DNA of 64,000 nucleotides from Clostridiales bacterium (GTDB lineage: Bacteria > Bacillota > Clostridia > Monoglobales > Monoglobaceae): contig JAHZIG010000005.1 in NCBI GenBank assembly GCA_019419865.1, positions 62,001 through 126,000 on the forward strand. The letters are read 5' to 3'. Below are positions 25,011 to 33,961 of this stretch, one piece after another. The translations under genes were made by a program, and so were the position numbers. The notes beneath the pieces were generated by a model that saw only the letters and a program-made list of their open reading frames with translations, searched no databases and was not told where the DNA came from. Position 1 is the first letter of the stretch; every line of letters starts with the position of its first letter.

Positions 25011-26000
25011 GTGTTTACAGAAATTTCAAACATGTTCGGAAACACGCCGCTTATCGCGGTCGATTTTAAATACAGAGGAAAAGAAGCGACGATCTACGCT
25101 AAGGTCGAGTCGTATAACCCCACGGGAAGCCTTAAAGACAGGGTGGCTTATTATATCCTGAAAAAGGCGTATGAAAAGAAAGAGATATCGAAAAACGACG
25201 TAATAGTCGAGGCCACGAGCGGGAACACGGGGATCGCGTTTTCGGCGCTCGGCGCGTATCTTGGGCATAAGGTGATAATATTCATGCCGGATTGGATGAG
25301 CCGGGAGAGGATAAACCTGATGAAGAGCTACGGCGCCGAGGTGAGGCTGGTGTCTAAAGAAGAAGGCGGATTCTTAGGTTCGATAAGGATGTGCGAGGAG
25401 ATGGCGGAAAGAGGCGGAGCGTTTCTGCCCGGCCAGTTTTCAAACCCGGACAATATCGAGACCCACGTGCTATATACCGGCGCCGAGATCATCGACGCTT
25501 TGAAGGGTATAGGAAGGACGCCGGACGCGGTAGTCGCGGGGGTTGGCACCGGCGGAACGGTTATGGGTATAGGCCGCGCGATCAAGGCGGTAAACCCGAG
25601 CGCAAAGGCGTATCCGTTAGAGCCGCTGAACTCGCCGACGCTTTCGACCGGGTATAAGACCGGCAGCCATAGGATACAGGGGATCTCGGACGAATTCATA
25701 CCCGAGATCGTGAAACTTGACGAACTTGACGACATCGTGTCGGTAGACGATATAGATTCGATCATAATGGCTAAGAAGATATCCGAGCGGCTCGGTCTCG
25801 GGATAGGCATATCGTCGGGAGCCAATTTTATAGGCGCTATAAAGATGATGGAGCAAAATAGCTTTGATATGACCATGACCACGGTGTTCGCCGACGATAA
25901 CAAGAAGTATCTGTCAACCGATTACTCGCTCGACTGGGAGAGCAAGGACGAGTATATTTCCACCCACGTGGAACTGACGGGCTACAGATATATCGGCTGA
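25011..26000 (+). CDS. PLP-dependent cysteine synthase family protein
   Basis: Fold-type II PLP enzyme of 329 aa that most likely makes cysteine from O-acetylserine and sulfide. Motifs: active-site lysine in NPTGSLKDRVA near residue 43, substrate loop TSGNTG near residue 72, phosphate-binding GTGGTVMG near residue 182 and SSGAN near the C-terminus. The GTG start is chosen from the GGAGG site 9 nt upstream. The C-terminus (DYSLDWESKDEYISTHVEL) is longer than in classical CysK and is typical of a clostridial subgroup, so cystathionine beta-synthase-like or another beta-replacement activity is possible. Confidence 0.88.
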   Translation: MFTEISNMFGNTPLIAVDFKYRGKEATIYAKVESYNPTGSLKDRVAYYILKKAYEKKEISKNDVIVEATSGNTGIAFSALGAYLGHKVIIFMPDWMSRERINLMKSYGAEVRLVSKEEGGFLGSIRMCEEMAERGGAFLPGQFSNPDNIETHVLYTGAEIIDALKGIGRTPDAVVAGVGTGGTVMGIGRAIKAVNPSAKAYPLEPLNSPTLSTGYKTGSHRIQGISDEFIPEIVKLDELDDIVSVDDIDSIIMAKKISERLGLGIGISSGANFIGAIKMMEQNSFDMTMTTVFADDNKKYLSTDYSLDWESKDEYISTHVELTGYRYIG

Positions 26001-26010
26001 AATTTAAACG

Positions 26011-26082
26011 GGAGCGGTTTTGAACCGGCGGCTTCGGCTCGAAAATGAGAGCCGGGCGCGGCTTTCGGTTCGTGATCGCTCC
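26011..26082 (+). other. Nested triple-stem RNA element after the cysteine synthase gene
   Basis: Three concentric 6-bp stems: GGAGCG (26011)/CGCTCC (26077), GAACCG (26022)/CGGTTC (26066) and CGGCTC (26035)/GAGCCG (26049). It could be an unusual terminator or a structured RNA; the following T-tract is poor. Confidence 0.5.
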
Positions 26083-26189
26083 TTGATTTGTATATGCCGT
26101 GTAAACGCCGGGAGATCCGATTGTTGAATATTTGGGGAAATCTACAATAGAATCATGTCTTTTTAGGTCATATTTGACGGCTGTTTGTG

Positions 26190-26219
26190 TTGACTTTAAT
26201 ATATAACTTGTGATAAAAT
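26190..26219 (+). promoter_or_regulatory. Probable guaB promoter
   Basis: TTGACT at 26190-26195 and an AT-rich -10 (GATAAA/TAAAAT around 26212-26219). A second TTGACT at 26232 has only a poor -10. Short inverted repeats (ATAAGT/ACTTAT) lie between them. Confidence 0.45.
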
Positions 26220-26230
26220 AAGTTAAATAG

Positions 26231-27745
<1,515 letters not shown>

Positions 27746-27814
27746 TTTTTGAAGCTAACGCGGCGCGGTTTTTGAATATATCGCGCCGTCCGAATATAAA
27801 GTGTCAATACGATC

Positions 27815-27849
27815 CAGCTTTTCCGAACGTTTGCGGAAAAGCTGTTTTG
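27815..27849 (+). terminator. guaB terminator
   Basis: An 11-bp stem CAGCTTTTCCG/CGGAAAAGCTG with an 8-nt loop, followed by TTTT. Confidence 0.88.
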
Positions 27850-27893
27850 CTATTAGGAACTCTATTTTAAATAACGGCTGAGAGGTGAACGAT

Positions 27894-29870
27894 ATGGATA
27901 AAATAAAAAGAGAAGCTGATTTTAAGCTCGATATAACAAAAGAAAAACTCGCGGATATCCCCAAAGGAATGTTCGGGCTGTTCTTTGAGGATATAAACTA
28001 CGCGGCGGACGGCGGTCTGTACGCGGAGACGATAGAAAACGGATCGTTCGAGGCGCTTAAATACGTCGGCGGCGGCAAGACCGAGTTCGACGGCGGCTAC
28101 GGCTGGGAGCCGCTTGACGGATCCGGAAAAACAACGTTTGAGATAAAGAGCGACTCGCCCTTGAACGAAAATAATCTCCACTATCTCGAACTAAACTGCG
28201 CTGAAGCGGGCGGCGGCGTTAAGAATAAGGCTTTCGACGGGATATATTTGAAAAAAGGCGAGACCTATACCGTATCCGTCTGGGCGCGGTCTAAGGGCTA
28301 CGACGGCGGTATATCGGCCTCGATCGTAAAGGACGGACAGGTTGTGGCCGGCGCCGAGCTTACGAAAGAGGTATCCGATAAATGGACGAAGTACCGCGCG
28401 GAATTCTCGGCGGAGCGGGAGACGCGGGGCGCGGAGTTCGTACTGAGCTTCGACGGGATCGGGCGCGCGGACTTGGATATGGTATCGTGTATACCTAAGG
28501 ACGCTGTTTTGGGGATCTTCAGGAGAGATCTCGCCGAAAAGCTCAAGGCTCTCAAACCCGGATTTTTGAGATTCCCGGGCGGCTGCGTAGTCGAGGGCTA
28601 CGACCTTAAGAACAGGTATAACTGGAAAGACGGCGTAGGAGCGGTAGAGGAGAGAAAGCAGAACTGGAACAGATGGTCGGCGCATACCGATACCGGGGCC
28701 GATAACGGATACAAGCATTACAATCAGACCTACGGCATGGGATTCTACGAGTATTTTCTCCTGTGCGAATACCTCGGCGCCCGTCCTCTGCCGGTGGTCA
28801 ACTGCGGTCTCGGCTGTCAGTACCAGTCGAAAGAGGTTATAGATACGAACGGTAAGGAGTTTGAGACGTATATAAAGGACGCGCTCGATCTGATCGAGTT
28901 CGCAAACGGTGACGTTTCGACGTACTGGGGCGGACTCAGGGCGAAAATGGGTCATGAGGAGCCGTTCGGCCTCGAGCTTATTGGTATAGGCAACGAACAA
29001 TGGCAGACCGAAACCAACGATTTTTACGCTAAATACGAGGCGTTCGAGAAAGCGATCCACGGCGCGTACCCGGATATCAAACTGGTCGCGACCGCGGGGC
29101 CCAAGGTCAAGGACGAGGCGTACGATTCGGCGTGGAGCTGGATCAGGGAGAGGAGCGAGACCGATCCGAACTTTGCGGCGGTCGTGGACGAGCATTATTA
29201 TATGACGCCCGAATGGTTCTTTGAAAACGACGATTTCTACGACGATTACAACAGGTCGGTCAAGGTGTTCGCGGGCGAATACGCGTCCAGGAATGACGGC
29301 GACAATCGGCCGAATTATCCGCAGGCGAATACGTTGCTCTCGGCTATATCCGAAGCGGCGTTTATGACCGGACTGGAGCGCAACGCCGACGTGGTTTGCA
29401 TGGCGTCCTACGCGCCGCTGTTCGCAAGGGTCGGCTATACGCAGTGGTCGCCCGATCTGATCTGGTTCGACGATAAGACTTCGTACGTTACGCCGAGCTA
29501 TTACACGCAGTATATGTACGCGAACAATACGGGCGACTACGTCCTAAAGAGCGAAATTGAACCGAAGCGCGGCCATAAGCTGTATCATACGGTCTCGTAT
29601 AAAGAGGAGACGGGCGAAATTATCATAAAGCTGGTAAACGGACTCGAGGAGGCCAAGACGGCTAAGATAACCGCGCCCGCGCCGCTTACCGGAGCGGCTG
29701 TGATAACGGTTCTGCGCGGCGACTATGCGGCGGCGTATAACAGCATTGCCGAACCTGATAGAATTAGGATAGAGAAATTAGAGACAAAGGTCTGCGAAAG
29801 CGGAGAGAGAAGCTTTGAGTTTACGGCGCCGCCGCTGTCTTTTTGCGTGATAAGGATAGCCGTAAGATAG
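27894..29870 (+). CDS. Alpha-L-arabinofuranosidase, GH51 family
   Basis: Retaining glycosidase of 658 aa releasing arabinose from arabinan, arabinoxylan or arabinogalactan fragments. The start GMFGLFFEDINYAADGGLYA is a GH51 hallmark. A carbohydrate-binding-like beta segment (about 60-200) precedes the TIM barrel, which has LRFPGGCVVEGY, the acid/base Glu in GIGNEQW (about residue 366) and the nucleophile Glu in VFAGEYAS (about residue 460). A C-terminal beta-sandwich closes it. I place the start at the ATG (27894), 8 nt after GAGAGG; an in-frame GTG 9 bp earlier overlaps that site. There is no signal peptide, so it works on imported oligosaccharides. Confidence 0.93.
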   Translation: MDKIKREADFKLDITKEKLADIPKGMFGLFFEDINYAADGGLYAETIENGSFEALKYVGGGKTEFDGGYGWEPLDGSGKTTFEIKSDSPLNENNLHYLELNCAEAGGGVKNKAFDGIYLKKGETYTVSVWARSKGYDGGISASIVKDGQVVAGAELTKEVSDKWTKYRAEFSAERETRGAEFVLSFDGIGRADLDMVSCIPKDAVLGIFRRDLAEKLKALKPGFLRFPGGCVVEGYDLKNRYNWKDGVGAVEERKQNWNRWSAHTDTGADNGYKHYNQTYGMGFYEYFLLCEYLGARPLPVVNCGLGCQYQSKEVIDTNGKEFETYIKDALDLIEFANGDVSTYWGGLRAKMGHEEPFGLELIGIGNEQWQTETNDFYAKYEAFEKAIHGAYPDIKLVATAGPKVKDEAYDSAWSWIRERSETDPNFAAVVDEHYYMTPEWFFENDDFYDDYNRSVKVFAGEYASRNDGDNRPNYPQANTLLSAISEAAFMTGLERNADVVCMASYAPLFARVGYTQWSPDLIWFDDKTSYVTPSYYTQYMYANNTGDYVLKSEIEPKRGHKLYHTVSYKEETGEIIIKLVNGLEEAKTAKITAPAPLTGAAVITVLRGDYAAAYNSIAEPDRIRIEKLETKVCESGERSFEFTAPPLSFCVIRIAVR

Positions 29871-29994
29871 AGCGGCTTATATGGAGAAAGAACATAATAA
29901 AATTATTTAGAAAAATTTTTAAAATACTGCAACATTTGCCCCGGCGTATTTGTATTATAGGTGAAGGACTCAAATACGGCCCGGGGGAAATCAG

Positions 29995-30044
29995 GCGGCG
30001 GCGCTTCAGGATATGAACTGTTCGGAAGCGAGGAGCGCCGCCGC
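29995..30044 (+). promoter_or_regulatory. Leader hairpin before the Ppx/GppA gene
   Basis: A perfect 11-bp stem GCGGCGGCGCT/AGCGCCGCCGC with a 28-nt loop, ending 33 nt before the start. No T-run; it matches no riboswitch I recognise. Confidence 0.5.
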
Positions 30045-30077
30045 AAATATTTGATTTGGTAAAGGAGGCGTCGTTAA

Positions 30078-30983
30078 GTGATAGCGGCTATAATAGATTT
30101 GGGTTCTAACTCGGCAAGAATGGATATAGTGGAGATATTCGAAAACGGCGAATACGAATACAAGGAGCGTCTCAGAAAGCTGGTCAAGCTCAGCGAAGGC
30201 ATGGAAGCGGACGGCTGTATACAGACCGAAGCGGCGGGGCGCGCGGTCGAAGCGCTCGCCGAGTTCAAAAGCGTAATGGACGGGTATAATGTGGATACCA
30301 CGATCGCGGTCGCGACCGCGGCTGTGCGTAAGGCGAAAAATTCGGACGTGTTCATAGACGAGGTCGAGGACAAGACGGGAATAACGATCGAGGTAATACG
30401 CGGCGAAAAGGAAGCGGAATACGATTTCTTAGGCGTTATATCGACTTTGGATATAGAGGACTGCGTGATCGCGGACACGGGCGGCGGAAGCACGGAGCTG
30501 ATCTTGGTGATCGGCGGCGACGCGCTCGCAAGAGTGAGCCTGCCTATCGGAGCGGTCAACATGACGGAGCGGTTTATGGGTTACGGCGAGACAAAGGACG
30601 CGCTGGAAGGCTTAGACGACTATATCGACAGCCATCTTGATAAGATAAACTGGCTCGGCGACGCGGAGGGTCTGCCTATAGTTTGTATGGGCGGAAGTAT
30701 GTACAACTTCGCAATAATGGAACAGGGTTTATCCGGCTTCGAGTCGGGACTTCACGGCTATACGATCCCGGCGCGCGAGGCGGCGAACGCCAACGAGATC
30801 CTGCTCGGCATGAGCGAGTCGGAACGCGAGTCGGCAGGGATAGAGAGCGGACGTCTCGACACAATAGTCTGCGGCGTAGCCCCGGTGATGGAACTTATGA
30901 AAAAGATCGATTCGGACGAGCTGGTGATATGCGCGTCCACGCTCCGAGACGGGATACTTGCGGAGATAATAGAGAATATGTGA
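30078..30983 (+). CDS. Ppx/GppA-family phosphatase
   Basis: Member of the exopolyphosphatase/guanosine pentaphosphate phosphatase family (ASKHA fold), 301 aa. Diagnostic motifs: AAIIDLGSNSARMDI at the start, VATAAVRKAKN, the Glu-containing VIRGEKEAEY, and the second phosphate loop ADTGGGSTELILV near residue 140. GTG start after AAAGGAGG. At 301 residues it is the short form lacking the C-terminal HD domain, which usually favours polyphosphate or (p)ppGpp hydrolysis, but substrate cannot be fixed. It is monogenic, and its leader carries a strong hairpin. Confidence 0.9.
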   Translation: MIAAIIDLGSNSARMDIVEIFENGEYEYKERLRKLVKLSEGMEADGCIQTEAAGRAVEALAEFKSVMDGYNVDTTIAVATAAVRKAKNSDVFIDEVEDKTGITIEVIRGEKEAEYDFLGVISTLDIEDCVIADTGGGSTELILVIGGDALARVSLPIGAVNMTERFMGYGETKDALEGLDDYIDSHLDKINWLGDAEGLPIVCMGGSMYNFAIMEQGLSGFESGLHGYTIPAREAANANEILLGMSESERESAGIESGRLDTIVCGVAPVMELMKKIDSDELVICASTLRDGILAEIIENM

Positions 30984-31368
30984 CCCTGCGCGTATAGAAA
31001 ATGTAATTTCTAAAACAATGCGGGGCTGGGCTTGCCGTTACTTGGCGGTATGGCGGAAAGGGTTTAATCTAAATAGCGTTATGTGCGGAAAAGCGATCCG
31101 GTTTTTGAAAAGATATATCGCGGCGGATATTAGGCTTCTGTTTGGATCATATATATCAAGGCTGAAAAACCGCCGCCGCGCCGTCGTTTTCGCGCCGATA
31201 CGCAAACGGAGACCAGGCGAAAGACCCAGGACGGGGTGTGGAGGCTTTTTTAGATATCAAAACGCAGATATTGAAAATTAATAATAAAATTTTCTAAAAA
31301 TATGGAACTTTTGGTATCTGAAATTAGTCATATATACCGGACAAATAAAACACCATTTGTCTACCTTT
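30984..31368. other. Intergenic DNA without a recognisable gene
   Basis: An 87-codon open frame (31018-31281) exists, but it lacks a convincing ribosome binding site and its composition is not protein-like. Nothing else stands out before the inverted repeat at 31369. Confidence 0.5.
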
Positions 31369-31427
31369 GCGAAGAACCGCGCAAACTTGAGTATGTGCGT
31401 AGACTTGAGCGAAACGCGGTTCTTCGC
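31369..31427. repeat. 13-bp perfect inverted repeat with 33-nt loop
   Basis: GCGAAGAACCGCG (31369-31381) and CGCGGTTCTTCGC (31415-31427). The loop contains ACTTGAG twice. It immediately precedes repeat copy F. Confidence 0.75.
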
Positions 31428-31431
31428 CGAC

Positions 31432-31560
31432 ACCCCAACGTAGGGATTAGAGATTAGCGAATAGCGAATAGGGGCGAAATTTGTTTTTTTAACGCCGAAC
31501 AGAACAGTAAGCGTAAAATTGACACTCTGTTTTCCTAAACGGCTACAGAAGCCGTTTTTG
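31432..31560 (+). repeat. Dispersed intergenic repeat, copy F, ending in a terminator-like hairpin
   Basis: CAACGTAGGGATTAGAGATT, then AGCGAATAGCGAATAGGGGC; the right end has AACGGC/GCCGTT with a following TTTTT (31538-31559), which could act as a Rho-independent terminator ahead of the SLH gene. Confidence 0.75.
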
Positions 31561-31620
31561 CGCTACAGAACGACAAACAATAAATTAACTAAATAAATTT
31601 TATAAAAAGGGGTGGAAGAT

Positions 31621-33738
31621 ATGAAGAGTTATTTTAAGAGATTTATAAGCGCGGCGGCGGTATTATTTTTGATATCCACTTTGTTCGTACCGACCTACGC
31701 GGCTGATACGGACGGGCTTGAGACGGCTATCGTTACCGCCAAGTCGAAGATAAACGTGCCCGACGAGTACAGCGAATTTACAAGCGACATCAGCGACGAG
31801 ACGAGTTCGAGCGGCGCCGTGATCTATACTTTAAATTGGTCGACGGAAGACGATACTGACGGCGTGCAGATCTCCGTATCGTCGTACGGGGATATTATGT
31901 CGTTTGGCAAATATAACGACGATCCAAGCGACGAAGATCAGAAAGAACTGCCAAGCCTCAGCGTCGAGGACGTAAAGACCGCGGCGTATAACTATGTGAT
32001 CGGTCTGAACCCGTCGTGGGCGGAGCAATTGCCTTTCGATAAGGCGGAATGCGGACAGATCGGGATCGACACAAGATATGCGACGGTGCATATGGACAGA
32101 TACATAAACGGAGTGTTATTCTACGGCGGTATCAGCGTGGCGGTCAATGTGAGAGACGGAAGCGTAGCCGAGTATTGGGCGAACTGGTCGTATCCGGGCG
32201 AGCTTGAGGATCCGGCGGGGGCTATATCGGTATCCGACGCGGCGGCGAAGTTTGAGGAGTATAATACGCCGGAGCTGGTATACGTCAACGACTATGATTA
32301 CGAAAACAAAACGGTTACCGCTAAGCTGGTCTATAAGACCGACGGCAAGGCGAGCGAGATCGACGCTATCACGGGCGAGAAGTACGAGCGTACATATTCG
32401 TATTCCGGCGGTTCGGGCGGCGGCAGTTCAAATGCGGAAGCCGCGCTCTCCGGGGACGCGGGTTACGACGAAGCGCAGCTGACCGAGGAAGAACTTGCGA
32501 ATCTTAGCGAGATAGAGGCTCTTTTAAGCGAGGCGGAGCTTAGGTCGAAGGCCGAGGAGCCGGACGCTTTAGGTTTGAGCGGCGCGGAGTACAGCGGGAT
32601 CAGCTATAGGCGTTATACGAATAATTTCGACGCGGAACAGAAGTATAGAGCGTATTTGGATTATACGTTCACAGACGGTGAAAACGAGTACGGCGCAAGC
32701 ATAACCATGGACGCCGAGACCGGCGAAATACTGGGCTTTTACCGCGGCTACGACTATAGCCTTAGCGCTGAGGACGAGACGTTGACCGTTGAGGAAGGCC
32801 GCGCGATAGCCGAGGATTATATGAGCGCGTATTATCCCAAGTACTCGCTTACAAAGATAGAAGAACCCGACGAAGACGCTGAAAGATACAATCCGTATCA
32901 AACCTATATTTTCTACAGATATACGGACGGGATAAGAAACGAGGATAATTACGTTACGGTCACGGTAGATCTGTGCGGCGGCGGCATTACCAATTTGTAT
33001 GAGGCGTGGGATTATAATACCGTATACGAGTCCTCTCAGCCGGCTATAGATGCCGCGAGAGCCGACGAACTGTTCGCGCAGGACGAGAATATATCGCTTG
33101 AATATATCAAGCCGGATAGTAGCAAAAACGAGTACAAACTCGTCTATTCCTTAAATAATCCGAGAAACTATATCTCGGCGGTAAGCGGCGCGTTTACCGA
33201 TTCGAGCGGAGAGGAATATATCGAAACTCCGGCGCAAGGCGCTGCGGTCGCGAACGACATAGCGGGACATTACGCGGAAGAGCAGATAAAGACTCTGCTG
33301 TATTATAACGTTCTCGGTTTAGAGGACGGGGCGGAGAGCTTCAGACCGGACGATATTATCACTAAGAGGGAGCTTGCGTCTTTCGTCGCCTCGCTCGAGA
33401 GAAAGAGCTACGTGCCGGTCGCATCCGGGGTAGACAGCCTTGAAAATTCGGGAGTAGCCGAAGAGGGCGAGCTTGAGAGCGACGATCCCGCGAAGAGAGA
33501 GGACGGAGTAAAATACATAGTAAACGCGCTGGGCTATAAAGAAGTAGCCCTGCTCGAGGGGATATATACGACCCCGTTCTTAGACGAAGCGGAGATAAGC
33601 CAAGGGTATATCGGATACGTGGCGCTGGCCAAGGGAATGAACATAATCTCGGGAGACGAGAACAGCAGGTTCAACCCGCAGGAAGGTCTGACGAGGGCGG
33701 ACGCCGCGATAATGATATACAATTATCTTGTAAACTAA
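31621..33738 (+). CDS. Secreted YcdB/YcdC-repeat protein with C-terminal SLH region, paralogue 1
   Basis: Exported wall-associated protein of 705 aa. Signal peptide about 1-27 (MKSYFKRFISAAAVLFLIST, ending at AADTDG). Two YcdB/YcdC-like units follow, each with a helix beginning KSKINVPDEYSEFTS or LSEAELRSKAE, a strand motif NYVTVTVDLCGG or YRAYLDYTF, and an AETGEILGFYRGYD turn that recalls PepSY folds. The C-terminal ~165 residues carry SLH-type motifs (IAGHYAEEQIKTLLYYNVLG, FRPDDIITKRELASFV, FNPQEGLTRADAAIMIYNYL). The ATG at 31621 follows AAAAGGGG; a GTG three codons earlier lies within that site. Function is unknown; inhibition of a surface protease is one possibility for such domains. Its 3' third is nearly identical to the next gene. 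Confidence 0.85.
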   Translation: MKSYFKRFISAAAVLFLISTLFVPTYAADTDGLETAIVTAKSKINVPDEYSEFTSDISDETSSSGAVIYTLNWSTEDDTDGVQISVSSYGDIMSFGKYNDDPSDEDQKELPSLSVEDVKTAAYNYVIGLNPSWAEQLPFDKAECGQIGIDTRYATVHMDRYINGVLFYGGISVAVNVRDGSVAEYWANWSYPGELEDPAGAISVSDAAAKFEEYNTPELVYVNDYDYENKTVTAKLVYKTDGKASEIDAITGEKYERTYSYSGGSGGGSSNAEAALSGDAGYDEAQLTEEELANLSEIEALLSEAELRSKAEEPDALGLSGAEYSGISYRRYTNNFDAEQKYRAYLDYTFTDGENEYGASITMDAETGEILGFYRGYDYSLSAEDETLTVEEGRAIAEDYMSAYYPKYSLTKIEEPDEDAERYNPYQTYIFYRYTDGIRNEDNYVTVTVDLCGGGITNLYEAWDYNTVYESSQPAIDAARADELFAQDENISLEYIKPDSSKNEYKLVYSLNNPRNYISAVSGAFTDSSGEEYIETPAQGAAVANDIAGHYAEEQIKTLLYYNVLGLEDGAESFRPDDIITKRELASFVASLERKSYVPVASGVDSLENSGVAEEGELESDDPAKREDGVKYIVNALGYKEVALLEGIYTTPFLDEAEISQGYIGYVALAKGMNIISGDENSRFNPQEGLTRADAAIMIYNYLVN

Positions 33739-33846
33739 AACAAGCCAATCCATAATTAAACTATTTCCCAATAGGCCGGGCTCGCTTTTGCGGGTTCGGC
33801 TTTTATTATGCGCGTAAATAATTGCGAATTTATGGTTGAAAAAGCG
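33242..33846 (+). repeat. Duplicated module, copy 1 (SLH end, terminator and -35 box)
   Basis: From GCGGTCGCGAACGACATAGC to TATGGTTGAAAAAGCG this ~600-bp stretch is almost identical in base sequence to 35565-36167. It covers the last ~165 codons, the stop, a conserved downstream sequence, the terminator and the next promoter's -35. Confidence 0.92.
33775..33804 (+). terminator. Terminator of YcdB-SLH paralogue 1
   Basis: A GC-rich stem from GCCGGGCTCGC to GCGGGTTCGGC with loop TTTT, followed by TTTT. Confidence 0.85.
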
Positions 33847-33864
33847 TGTAGCTCATGTTAATAT
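33836..33864 (+). promoter_or_regulatory. Probable promoter of paralogue 2
   Basis: TTGAAA and TAATAT with a 17-bp spacer; the -35 belongs to the duplicated module, the -10 lies just outside it. Confidence 0.5.
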
Positions 33865-33961
33865 AAACTATATAAAGCGGTATGTTGAAAACTACGGAGG
33901 ATATATTTGGGTTATATATAATGGATAAATAGTAATAATAAGACTAAGAGGAGCGGGGAAA

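Noticed and set aside
28191..29195. Long minus-strand open frame opposite the GH51 gene
   Set aside because: Sits wholly inside a clear GH51 coding sequence and has no family features.
29940..30077. Known riboswitch in the Ppx/GppA leader
   Set aside because: The hairpin is strong but none of the conserved cores of common riboswitch classes is recognisable.
31018..31281. 87-codon open frame between the Ppx/GppA and SLH genes
   Set aside because: Arg/Trp/Cys-rich, low-quality composition, no good ribosome binding site or recognisable motif.
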